From the IMG/VR virus record IMGVR_UViG_3300047667_000909, positions 1-38,153 of that record: a stretch of 38,153 nt of DNA, one strand, 5' to 3'. The notes beneath the pieces are model-generated. The model ran no database searches. It worked only from the letters and a program-made list of their open reading frames with translations, and had not been told where the DNA came from. The stretch is from a virus. Made by a program: the position numbers and the translations under genes. Position 1 is the first letter of the stretch. Every line of letters begins with the position of its first letter. Shown here piece after piece: positions 30,487-36,464 of the stretch.

Positions 30487-30960
30487 CTAACGGCCCACGT
30501 CCAGAACCACCTCGCGGCCTTGGTTGAATGCGTTATCTAGGATCTTGTAGAGGCGCTTGTACCCCACCACGGAATCCGTTAGGGTGTACGTATTACTGTT
30601 TGGGTCAAAACGTGCCCCCATCCCGGTAAGTAGACAGCCCCGTGTATCCACGTGGCCGTTCCCTACGTGCATAAGTATGGCCGAAAAGTTATCCACGTCC
30701 GTTAGTAGGGGTACGAAGGTGTGCCCCCAACGTCTTTTATACTCGCGGAGAAATCTACCGGCACGGTACCGGAGGACCGGGTATTGCCCGGCGGGTATGC
30801 GGGTCTCGCCCGGTACCTTTTTCGTCCTAAAGCCGTCCTCCAAGAGAAAACATATAAAGAGCGGGTAACCGTTAGGGTTGTCCATTTCTAGCTTTGAAAG
30901 CGTAGTGGTTGCGGTTTCGGCGACTTGGGTCACCGTCAGGCAAAGGGTAGTCGATGGCAT
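30487..30960 (-). CDS. DUF5675 protein
   Basis: A 157-residue protein matching the DUF5675 pattern: TLSKLEMDNPNGYPLFICFL then a LEDGFRTKKVPGETRIPAGQ (charged residue block and GxTRIPAG), AILMHVGNGHVDTRGCLLTG (HxGN..DT.GCLL). The conserved His, Asp and Cys in the HVGN..DTRGCL segment suggest an enzyme active site, perhaps related to cell-wall peptidase folds, but the function is unknown. It is the last gene of the leftward arm, facing the fibre assembly gene across the terminator. Confidence 0.85.
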   Translation of the reverse strand: MPSTTLCLTVTQVAETATTTLSKLEMDNPNGYPLFICFLLEDGFRTKKVPGETRIPAGQYPVLRYRAGRFLREYKRRWGHTFVPLLTDVDNFSAILMHVGNGHVDTRGCLLTGMGARFDPNSNTYTLTDSVVGYKRLYKILDNAFNQGREVVLDVGR

Positions 30961-30964
30961 AGCT

Positions 30965-31186
30965 TTAGGTTTGAGAGTCTACCCACTCTTTGGCCGTTTT
31001 GCGGGCGTGTTGTAGGCTTGGGTAGTTCCGGAGTGTGTAGGTGAAAAAGTTAACCCGCTCGCCGGTCGGGTCCATTACGTCGAGGGTGCCCCGGCGGCGC
31101 TTCGGTCGGGTAGTCCCGTCTTTTAGTTTTCGGGCTTCTAATTCGACGATCTCGCCGCGCTTTATCGTGTGGTACTGGTAAATCAT
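30965..31186 (-). CDS. Small basic protein, unknown
   Basis: A 73-residue, basic protein with beta-strand character (YHTIKRGEIVELEARKLK, then RRRGTLDVMDPTGERVNFF) and a C-terminal helix (QHARKTAKEWVDS). Its ATG overlaps the stop of the exonuclease gene (ATGA), so it is coupled to it. No family known to me. It could be a small nucleic-acid-binding protein, judging only from charge and neighbour. Confidence 0.7.
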   Translation of the reverse strand: MIYQYHTIKRGEIVELEARKLKDGTTRPKRRRGTLDVMDPTGERVNFFTYTLRNYPSLQHARKTAKEWVDSQT

Positions 31187-31764
31187 ATTAGGTCGTCAGG
31201 TTGTGCGGTGACCGCGTGGTAAATCCGGCGGGTTAGGTGGACGTCGTAGAGCGCGTCGTGGAGCCTTGTTTTGTCCACCTCTATGCCGAGGGTCATGGCG
31301 ACCCGGAATTGTTTAAAGGTAGGCATTTCGGGCCTTTTGTCGAGGAGAAATTGGGATGCAAGTACGAGGGCGTCCAGCGTATCGGAATAAAACCACGATC
31401 CGAAAAAGCGGTCGTCGTTTTGATCAAACCACGCGCGCAAAAAGATATCGTCGAACGCACGGTTATTGTAGCCCACAAGGTGGGCCTTATCCTTGCGGTT
31501 AAACTTATCTATGTACTTGCCGAGGATGTCCGTAAAAGCCCGGTACCCGTCGGCCATGGGCATGTATCCGGCCAAGTCCTCCGCAGTTACGCCGGCGATT
31601 TCGAGCGCCTCGACTAATACTTCCGCTTTAGGGTTTGGCTGCACTTTAAGGTCAAACGTTTCTACTACTTCGCCGTCTACCTCGACGAGCCCGGCGAGCT
31701 GGTGGATGCCGTGGCGGTTCGGCTTAAGCCCGGTGGTTTCGAGGTCGTAAAATATTTTAATCAT
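31183..31764 (-). CDS. DEDDh 3'-5' exonuclease (DnaQ/RNase T-like)
   Basis: A 193-residue exonuclease. Exo I is YDLETTG with Asp7 and Glu9, Exo II is YNNRAFDDIFL with Asp105, and Exo III is RLHDALYDVHLT with His169 and Asp174, giving a complete DEDDh set that binds two metal ions. A proofreading or DNA/RNA end-trimming role in phage replication or recombination is likely, in a genome with no recognised DNA polymerase. The first 8 bases overlap the end of the upstream gene. Confidence 0.9.
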   Translation of the reverse strand: MIKIFYDLETTGLKPNRHGIHQLAGLVEVDGEVVETFDLKVQPNPKAEVLVEALEIAGVTAEDLAGYMPMADGYRAFTDILGKYIDKFNRKDKAHLVGYNNRAFDDIFLRAWFDQNDDRFFGSWFYSDTLDALVLASQFLLDKRPEMPTFKQFRVAMTLGIEVDKTRLHDALYDVHLTRRIYHAVTAQPDDLI

Positions 31765-31981
31765 TACTTAGGTTTTTAAGTGCCGCTACCGCGTAAAGAC
31801 CGGCGAAATAATCGGACCGCTGAGTTAACATTTTGTAAAGTATTTTGACTTGGTAGCCGTACGCCGCGTCGATTTCCGCGCCTTCGTGGGTAAAGCCGGC
31901 CTCCCGGTCGGCCACGAGTAGTTCGGCAGCCCGCGAAAGGGCTTTGGCTTTAGCGAGGTGCTTAAGGTCTATTGGTTTCAT
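31757..31981 (-). CDS. Small helical protein, unknown
   Basis: A 74-residue protein, alanine- and leucine-rich and helical (IDLKHLAKAKALSRAAELLV, GYQVKILYKMLTQ). I chose ATG 31981 because it directly follows the leader CTACTTTCCA also found before the neighbouring gene; an earlier start would extend inside that gene. Its end overlaps the exonuclease start, indicating coupling. No family recognised. Confidence 0.7.
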   Translation of the reverse strand: MKPIDLKHLAKAKALSRAAELLVADREAGFTHEGAEIDAAYGYQVKILYKMLTQRSDYFAGLYAVAALKNLSND

Positions 31982-32144
31982 TGGAAAGTAGTTTATAGAG
32001 GTGCCGATACTGTTTTTTATAGGACACCGCACCGCTATCGTAATAGTGGAAATGGTGAAGGTTGTGGCGGTTCGCCCTGTTTTCGTAGTAAGCCTCGTCT
32101 ACATCTCGGTACCCGAGCTCTACGTATGACTTTAGGTAGTTCAT
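31962..32144 (-). CDS. Small Tyr/His-rich protein, unknown
   Basis: A 60-residue protein with many Tyr, His, Asn and Arg residues (YYENRANRHNLHHFHYY, QYRHLYKLL). The ATG at 32144 has the same leader as the next gene, and its 3' end contains that next leader in coding sequence. The stop of the clamp-like gene overlaps its leader. Family unknown. The odd composition leaves some doubt, but the leader and tight packing support it as a gene. Confidence 0.6.
   Translation of the reverse strand: MNYLKSYVELGYRDVDEAYYENRANRHNLHHFHYYDSGAVSYKKQYRHLYKLLSNETNRP
31979..31995 (-). repeat. Repeated start-site leader, copy 1
   Basis: CATTGGAAAGTAGTTTA (+ strand), identical to 32142-32158. In leftward sense TAAACTACTTTCCAATG ends with the start codon of the 31757-31981 gene. 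Confidence 0.75.
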
Positions 32145-32158
32145 TGGAAAGTAGTTTA
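32142..32158 (-). repeat. Repeated start-site leader, copy 2
   Basis: The same 17 bases; TAA is the stop of the clamp-like gene and ATG starts the 60-residue gene. This copy couples two genes directly. Confidence 0.75.
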
Positions 32159-32788
32159 GCGGGTTGCGTATTTTACTGGCATTATTATAAACCGCGTACT
32201 TGGGTGGAATCTCTTGTGGGGGTAGATAAAGCGGACGTCCACCGGCTTAAAGCTGGAAGCGGCTACCAGTTCTACGGGGGCCGAAACCTTACGGCCTATA
32301 TCCGCAATACTGTTTAAGGCTAGGTACAACAGGTTGAATTTTGCCCCGTTGAAACAGAGGCTCGGGGTTGTCGTTTCCTCGTAGTCGGAAGCTGCCGGAA
32401 TAACCGCGTCTAGGTCGGGCACTCGAAAGGGTGCCATTTCGCCGTCAGGCGTTACGTAGGGGAGGGCGACGGGGCCCCCTCTTTTTAGTATCACGTAAAA
32501 GACGCCCGGACTAGGGGAGGACATAGAGAGTATTTCTTTACCCTCTACTTTTTTCCAGTCATTACGGTGGAAGCTCTTACCATCTAGCTCCGCCAAGATC
32601 CCCCCACGGGTGTATCCTACTTCGTCCTCCGCGTAGCCTACTACGTCCTCCGCGTGGATCCGGGCCATAACGTGGGCGTCGGTGGCGTATATATGGCCGT
32701 TTTTTGCATGCACATGCATAAGGGCCGGCACTAGCTCGTCGGAGCTACAAAGTTGGGATAGGCGTGGTAATTTTAGTAAAGTACTCAT
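32156..32788 (-). CDS. Possible sliding-clamp-like protein
   Basis: About 210 residues. The start LLKLPRLSQLCSSDELVPAL and NGHIYATDAHVMARI resemble the first strands of beta-clamp-type proteins (an ATD.H.. turn), and the end YPHKRFHPSTRFIIMPVK resembles the closing LLMP motif of bacterial DNA polymerase clamps. It is shorter than a bacterial beta clamp (about 370). A role as phage clamp or clamp-fold protein would fit neighbouring replication genes, but I am not certain. ATG 32788 lies 22 nt after leader element copy 6; an earlier start (32821) would begin inside that element. Confidence 0.5.
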   Translation of the reverse strand: MSTLLKLPRLSQLCSSDELVPALMHVHAKNGHIYATDAHVMARIHAEDVVGYAEDEVGYTRGGILAELDGKSFHRNDWKKVEGKEILSMSSPSPGVFYVILKRGGPVALPYVTPDGEMAPFRVPDLDAVIPAASDYEETTTPSLCFNGAKFNLLYLALNSIADIGRKVSAPVELVAASSFKPVDVRFIYPHKRFHPSTRFIIMPVKYATR

Positions 32789-32803
32789 TGTAGTTGTGTT
32801 TTC

Positions 32804-32843
32804 AGTTGAAGCGGTGGGCAAGTCCGCAATGTGGCCCGGTAGG
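32804..32843 (-). repeat. Leader element copy 6
   Basis: The only copy in the right part of the window: core GCGGTGGGCAAGTCCGC at 32811-32827, with AATGTGGCCCGGTAGGTG beside it. It precedes the clamp-like gene as the other copies precede small genes. Confidence 0.8.
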
Positions 32844-32847
32844 TGCG

Positions 32848-33240
32848 CTATGTGGTTGTGATCTCCATACCGTCCAGATGTGACGGGCCGGAAATAGGCT
32901 TAACAGGGTTCGGAATTGGCGCCTCCATGCGGGCCACAATTTGGCGTTGGCCGCTACGGATAAAGGACTTCATGGGCGCTTCTATGGCGGTGGCCATGCG
33001 GTCCGGTGTTGGGGCCCGGGACCACTCGGCGGCCATTTCCTCCGCCAATTCGAGCCGGTGGGCTTGGGCGTTTAAAGTGCGGACGGCGTACTTTGACCAC
33101 TCGTAGGCGGTGCGGTTAAGCTCTTGCGTTTTTTGGGTCTTTTTTTCGAGCTGTAAATATCGCTCGGAGAGCTCCAAAAACGCGGCGGCCCATTTCTCTT
33201 GACCGGCCGGTATGGTGGGTATTAACTTTTGCGTATCCAT
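32848..33240 (-). CDS. Helical protein, unknown
   Basis: A 130-residue protein. Residues about 15-70 (AFLELSERYLQLEKKTQKTQ and on) are helical with coiled-coil spacing, followed by a proline-rich end (MEAPIPNPVKPISGPSH). ATG 33240 overlaps the stop of the upstream gene. No family recognised. It may be a single-strand-binding or recombination helper, but the sequence does not show it. Confidence 0.65.
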   Translation of the reverse strand: MDTQKLIPTIPAGQEKWAAAFLELSERYLQLEKKTQKTQELNRTAYEWSKYAVRTLNAQAHRLELAEEMAAEWSRAPTPDRMATAIEAPMKSFIRSGQRQIVARMEAPIPNPVKPISGPSHLDGMEITTT

Positions 33241-33746
33241 TAGTCGATGGGGTTTACTGCCGAGTCGGCAAGATTATTAAATTCGGACCCGAGTATTTCC
33301 ACCATTTCGGGGCGGGGTTGGTACCGGCGTACGTCGCTCGGGATGGACACCAACACGTAAGACGCGTCGAATATTAAGCGCGGCGAACACGAAGGGTATG
33401 CGAGCGAGCCCAAGACGCCCTGCATACCGAGCGTCTCTTTAACGTCGGTGTGCGACACTACCGGCAGCTTTGCCACCTGCGCACGGATGTGTTTCGCGAA
33501 TGGGGCATACCATCCGGGGTGACCGATAACCGGCCTAAAAAGTTTTGGCTTAGGCTTGGGCTTAGTGCCACGGAAAACCGCGACTACGCCCCCGCAAATG
33601 TCGGTCTCGGCGTTGGCTCGTTTGTGTGGAGTTCCGAAGTGGTGGACCACGAACGCCTCGGCTTTTTGTTCCGCGCGCTCGGAGCGAAGCCGTAGGGCTT
33701 GTAGCTGGTCAAATAGAGGGTTTCCTTTTTCTATCTTGAAATTCAT
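33240..33746 (-). CDS. Unknown protein
   Basis: A 168-residue, basic protein. It begins with a helical stretch (LFDQLQALRLRSERAEQKAE), then HFGTPHKRANAETDICGGVV and a KPKPKPK run, and a beta-rich end (LIFDASYVLVSIPSDVRR). I recognise no family. It starts 8 nt after the 33754-33981 gene and overlaps the start of the next by a base, so it is cotranscribed. Confidence 0.65.
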   Translation of the reverse strand: MNFKIEKGNPLFDQLQALRLRSERAEQKAEAFVVHHFGTPHKRANAETDICGGVVAVFRGTKPKPKPKLFRPVIGHPGWYAPFAKHIRAQVAKLPVVSHTDVKETLGMQGVLGSLAYPSCSPRLIFDASYVLVSIPSDVRRYQPRPEMVEILGSEFNNLADSAVNPID

Positions 33747-33753
33747 AATCGTA

Positions 33754-33981
33754 TTAAGTTATTCGGGTGAAATTAGTACCCCAAAGGTTGACATCGTGGC
33801 CAACACGTATGCGGGAAATTAGTAGAATGTGATCCGGCGGAAGCATTGTATTTGAGAATAAGCTTACCGCCCCCAACGTTTGTACCTCCGTAGGGCAATA
33901 CGGGTCCGTCACCTTATACGTTTTTAGGCGGTAAGTTTTGCCGGGCGTTGGGGGCCAAAGGGTTAGTTGTTTATTTTGCAT
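33754..33981 (-). CDS. Small protein, unknown
   Basis: A 75-residue protein, beta-like (KTYRLKTYKVTDPYCPTEVQ, HILLISRIRVGHDVNLWG). It has one cysteine and no membrane segment. It overlaps the stop of the 33971-34432 gene by about 10 nt. No known family. Confidence 0.65.
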   Translation of the reverse strand: MQNKQLTLWPPTPGKTYRLKTYKVTDPYCPTEVQTLGAVSLFSNTMLPPDHILLISRIRVGHDVNLWGTNFTRIT

Positions 33982-34432
33982 ACGGTGAGCATTTTTCGAG
34001 GTCCGCTTTGGCTTTCGCGTTTTCCCACTTTATGTAGTGGTTCACGTGGAACGGGCTAATTAGAGAGATAGCCTCCGCGAGAGTCTCGACCTCTCCGGTT
34101 TGGAGTAGGCCTTGCGCGTCACTTACCGCGTCAAAGTAGGACACGGGGGCGCACGGGGCGATATAATCTACGTCGCTCGAGGTAGAAAGCGTAGCCGCGT
34201 CAAACTCTAAGGTGGAGTGCATAAGACCCGTCTTAAGGTCCGTAAACGATTCGTCGACCCCGCAAAAGTCGGATACGAATTTTGCGAAACCGGCGGGGGT
34301 GAATGACAAAATAACACCCCCTACTGTCCCCACGGTAGTGCGCGCGTACCGGGTCGCCCCGACGGATTTAACCGTTTCGTAGGTGAAGTAGTCCACCTTT
34401 ATAGTGACGTTTTTTTCTAGTAGGGTAATCAT
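33971..34432 (-). CDS. Unknown protein under the duplicated promoter
   Basis: A 153-residue protein. Strand-like start (VTIKVDYFTYETVKSVG), then TTVGTVGGVILSFTPAGFAK and a helical end (HYIKWENAKAKADLEK). I placed the start at ATG 34432; the TTG at 34450 lies inside the promoter repeat, exactly as in the 1236-1466 gene. It is the first gene downstream of the second promoter copy. No family recognised. Confidence 0.7.
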   Translation of the reverse strand: MITLLEKNVTIKVDYFTYETVKSVGATRYARTTVGTVGGVILSFTPAGFAKFVSDFCGVDESFTDLKTGLMHSTLEFDAATLSTSSDVDYIAPCAPVSYFDAVSDAQGLLQTGEVETLAEAISLISPFHVNHYIKWENAKAKADLEKCSPYAK

Positions 34433-34441
34433 TTTAAAACT

Positions 34442-34512
34442 GTTTAGCAAGCTACTCGCTTACGATAGTACAAATATACGACCACCTAACCCACTCTTGC
34501 AACTATTACAAA
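34442..34512. repeat. 71-bp duplicated promoter region, copy B
   Basis: The second copy of the 1476-1546 repeat (three mismatches), just before the start of the 33971-34432 gene. Confidence 0.9.
34471..34502 (-). promoter_or_regulatory. Leftward promoter, Bacteroidota type (second copy)
   Basis: The minus strand reads TTG (34502-34500), 21 nt, TATATTTG (34478-34471), as in the first copy. It should drive the genes from 34432 down to at least 32848. Confidence 0.7.
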
Positions 34513-34531
34513 TATTTTCTTTAAACTTTCT

Positions 34532-34744
34532 TTAAGTTGCGCCGGTATAGTCAAAAAGGTAAAGAGTACACCCGTTGGGCATTTGCTCACTAGTCGACAT
34601 TGTGAACCCGGCACCTATGAAAGCGTAAACCTCCGAGACGGTAAAACCCGCGTCCACAACGAACCTAAAGCCCGTGCTGGTCTTGCGGGCCAGCTTGACT
34701 TTAGCCAAAACCATTACGTCGTACCATTTTAATCTACTTGCCAT
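34532..34744 (-). CDS. Small protein, unknown
   Basis: A 70-residue protein, beta-like (KWYDVMVLAKVKLARKTSTG, FRFVVDAGFTVSEVYAFIGA). It resembles phage-type small proteins that end in a strand (CTLYLFDYT). Its start overlaps the helicase stop by 11 nt, so it belongs to the helicase transcript; the next gene has its own promoter. No family recognised. Confidence 0.65.
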   Translation of the reverse strand: MASRLKWYDVMVLAKVKLARKTSTGFRFVVDAGFTVSEVYAFIGAGFTMSTSEQMPNGCTLYLFDYTGAT

Positions 34745-36179
34745 TTTTGTACTCTTTAACCATGGCCTTTACGGCCGCCATAAAATCGTTTTGATCCGCG
34801 CTCTTTTCGTCTCCGCGCTTAACTACACGTTCGTCTATTGTTCCTTTACTTACCAAGTGGTGTATAACTACTTGGTTCTTTTGGCCTTGGCGGTGCAAGC
34901 GGGCGTCGGCTTGCTGTTTCCACTCTAGGTTCCACGTTTGGCCGAACCATATAATTATATTGCCCCCATCTTGAAGGTTAAGGCCGTGGCCTCCGCTCGC
35001 GGGATGCATCAGTTGTATTTGGGTCTCCCCGGCGTTCCATGCGTCTATATCTTCGCCGTCGATAGTGGTGGCCGGATGGTATTTTTTCAGTCGCTTAACA
35101 AGCCGGTCCCGGTCGTGCCGGAAGGTCCAAAAGATTAAGACCGGCTTACCGTTGGCCGCCTCCACGATCTGCTCTACCGCGTCAAGCTTAAGCGCATGGA
35201 CGGGTAACGACTCCCGCGTCGTCTTAGGCTCCTCGTCGCTCTCCCAATCGTAGTCCTCGTCGTAGACGATTTCGGGGTTAGAGTACACCGTACCGTTGGC
35301 GAATTGCAGCAACTTGTTAGAGAGGGCGGCGGCCGTGTCGGCTACCACCTCTTTCTCGCCGTGTTCGTCCTCTTGTAGAAAGGCCATAATTTGCTCCCGT
35401 TCAAACTCTTTATATCGGGCCATCAGCTTCGCACTAAATTCAATATCCACATAATTGTTTATGCGCCCCGGGAGGTCCAAGTAGTCTGCCGTCTTCATTG
35501 ATATACAGATGTCGCCTATTTTTTGGTAAATGATTTTCTCGGCGCCGTCTCGGAGTACATACTTACTATACCCACTATGCGCGCTATGATCGAAATATTT
35601 CTGTTTAAAAAACGTTTTCGACTCTCCGAGCCGTTTACCTCCGTCTAAGAGATATATTTGGGGCCAAATGTCGAGGAGGCCGTTCGGTATTGGCGTACCT
35701 GTTAGCCCCCAAACACGGGCAAAACTTGGGCGTACGATCTTCGCCGCTTTGTGTAGTTCGCTACCATCGTTTTTGAACTTACTCAGCTCGTCGAGGATTA
35801 GCACGTCGTAGGGTAGCATAAGCCCGCCGAATTGATCGCAAAGCCACCCGAAAAGGTTGGTACTAATAGTGTAGACGTCGGCCGGTTCCTTTATGGCATG
35901 GAGGCGTTTTTTCTCGTTGCCCATTATACGGCAGACTTTTAGGCCGGCGAGGTGCGACCATTTCTCTACCTCCCTATGCCATACGTTTTCGGCCACCTTT
36001 TTAGGTGCTACCACTAACGCGGTGTCCACGGACAGTTCGTCTTGGAGCTGCTTAAAGGCTGTTAGAGCCGAGATCGTTTTGCCCAACCCCATTTCGAGCA
36101 GTAGTCCGGCCGACTCGTTCTCTATGAGGTGGGTAACGCAATGGAGCTGGTACGCGTGGAGGTTCTTAAAATGTAGCAT
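34734..36179 (-). CDS. SNF2-type DEAD/DEAH-box helicase
   Basis: About 481 residues. Walker A is EMGLGKT (near residue 29), motif II is DELS (about 130), motif III is LTGTPIPN, and the C-terminal motifs VI and V include MHPASGGHGLNLQ and QADARLHRQGQ, diagnostic of SNF2 proteins. It translocates on double-stranded DNA; in phages it is linked with replication or recombination. The start is ATG 36179; GTG 36185 is possible. It overlaps the nuclease stop by 14 nt. Confidence 0.92.
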   Translation of the reverse strand: MLHFKNLHAYQLHCVTHLIENESAGLLLEMGLGKTISALTAFKQLQDELSVDTALVVAPKKVAENVWHREVEKWSHLAGLKVCRIMGNEKKRLHAIKEPADVYTISTNLFGWLCDQFGGLMLPYDVLILDELSKFKNDGSELHKAAKIVRPSFARVWGLTGTPIPNGLLDIWPQIYLLDGGKRLGESKTFFKQKYFDHSAHSGYSKYVLRDGAEKIIYQKIGDICISMKTADYLDLPGRINNYVDIEFSAKLMARYKEFEREQIMAFLQEDEHGEKEVVADTAAALSNKLLQFANGTVYSNPEIVYDEDYDWESDEEPKTTRESLPVHALKLDAVEQIVEAANGKPVLIFWTFRHDRDRLVKRLKKYHPATTIDGEDIDAWNAGETQIQLMHPASGGHGLNLQDGGNIIIWFGQTWNLEWKQQADARLHRQGQKNQVVIHHLVSKGTIDERVVKRGDEKSADQNDFMAAVKAMVKEYKNGK

Positions 36180-36462
36180 GGGCACGTATAAATTTGTTTA
36201 TTTTTTCTGTGGTGTCGATCACTTCAACGGCAAAGCCGAGGGCGATTAGTTTACGGTGTATTTGGCCTTGTTTCTTCGTCGGTTTCTGGCCGGTAGTTTT
36301 CACCTCCGCGAAGGCGATACGCCCGCCCGGGAACAAACAAATCCGGTCCGGTAGCCCTTTTACGAAGATGGCCGGCCACTTAACCGCCCACCCGCCTACG
36401 GCAGCGATACGGGCGACTAAGCGGTTTTCCAAGTCTTTTTCGCTTTCTTTTACGGTGGGCAT
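36166..36462 (-). CDS. VRR-NUC domain nuclease
   Basis: A 98-residue nuclease of the restriction-like fold: SEKDLENRLVARIAAVGG (catalytic Glu), GLPDRICLFPGGRIAFAEVK (the Asp and E.K motif), then KKQGQIHRKLIALGFAVEV. Short VRR-NUC proteins are common in phages, often next to SNF2 helicase genes as here. They probably cut branched DNA. The gene starts 2 nt after the VirE-type gene ends and overlaps the helicase gene. Confidence 0.92.
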   Translation of the reverse strand: MPTVKESEKDLENRLVARIAAVGGWAVKWPAIFVKGLPDRICLFPGGRIAFAEVKTTGQKPTKKQGQIHRKLIALGFAVEVIDTTEKINKFIRAHATF

Positions 36463-36464
36463 AA

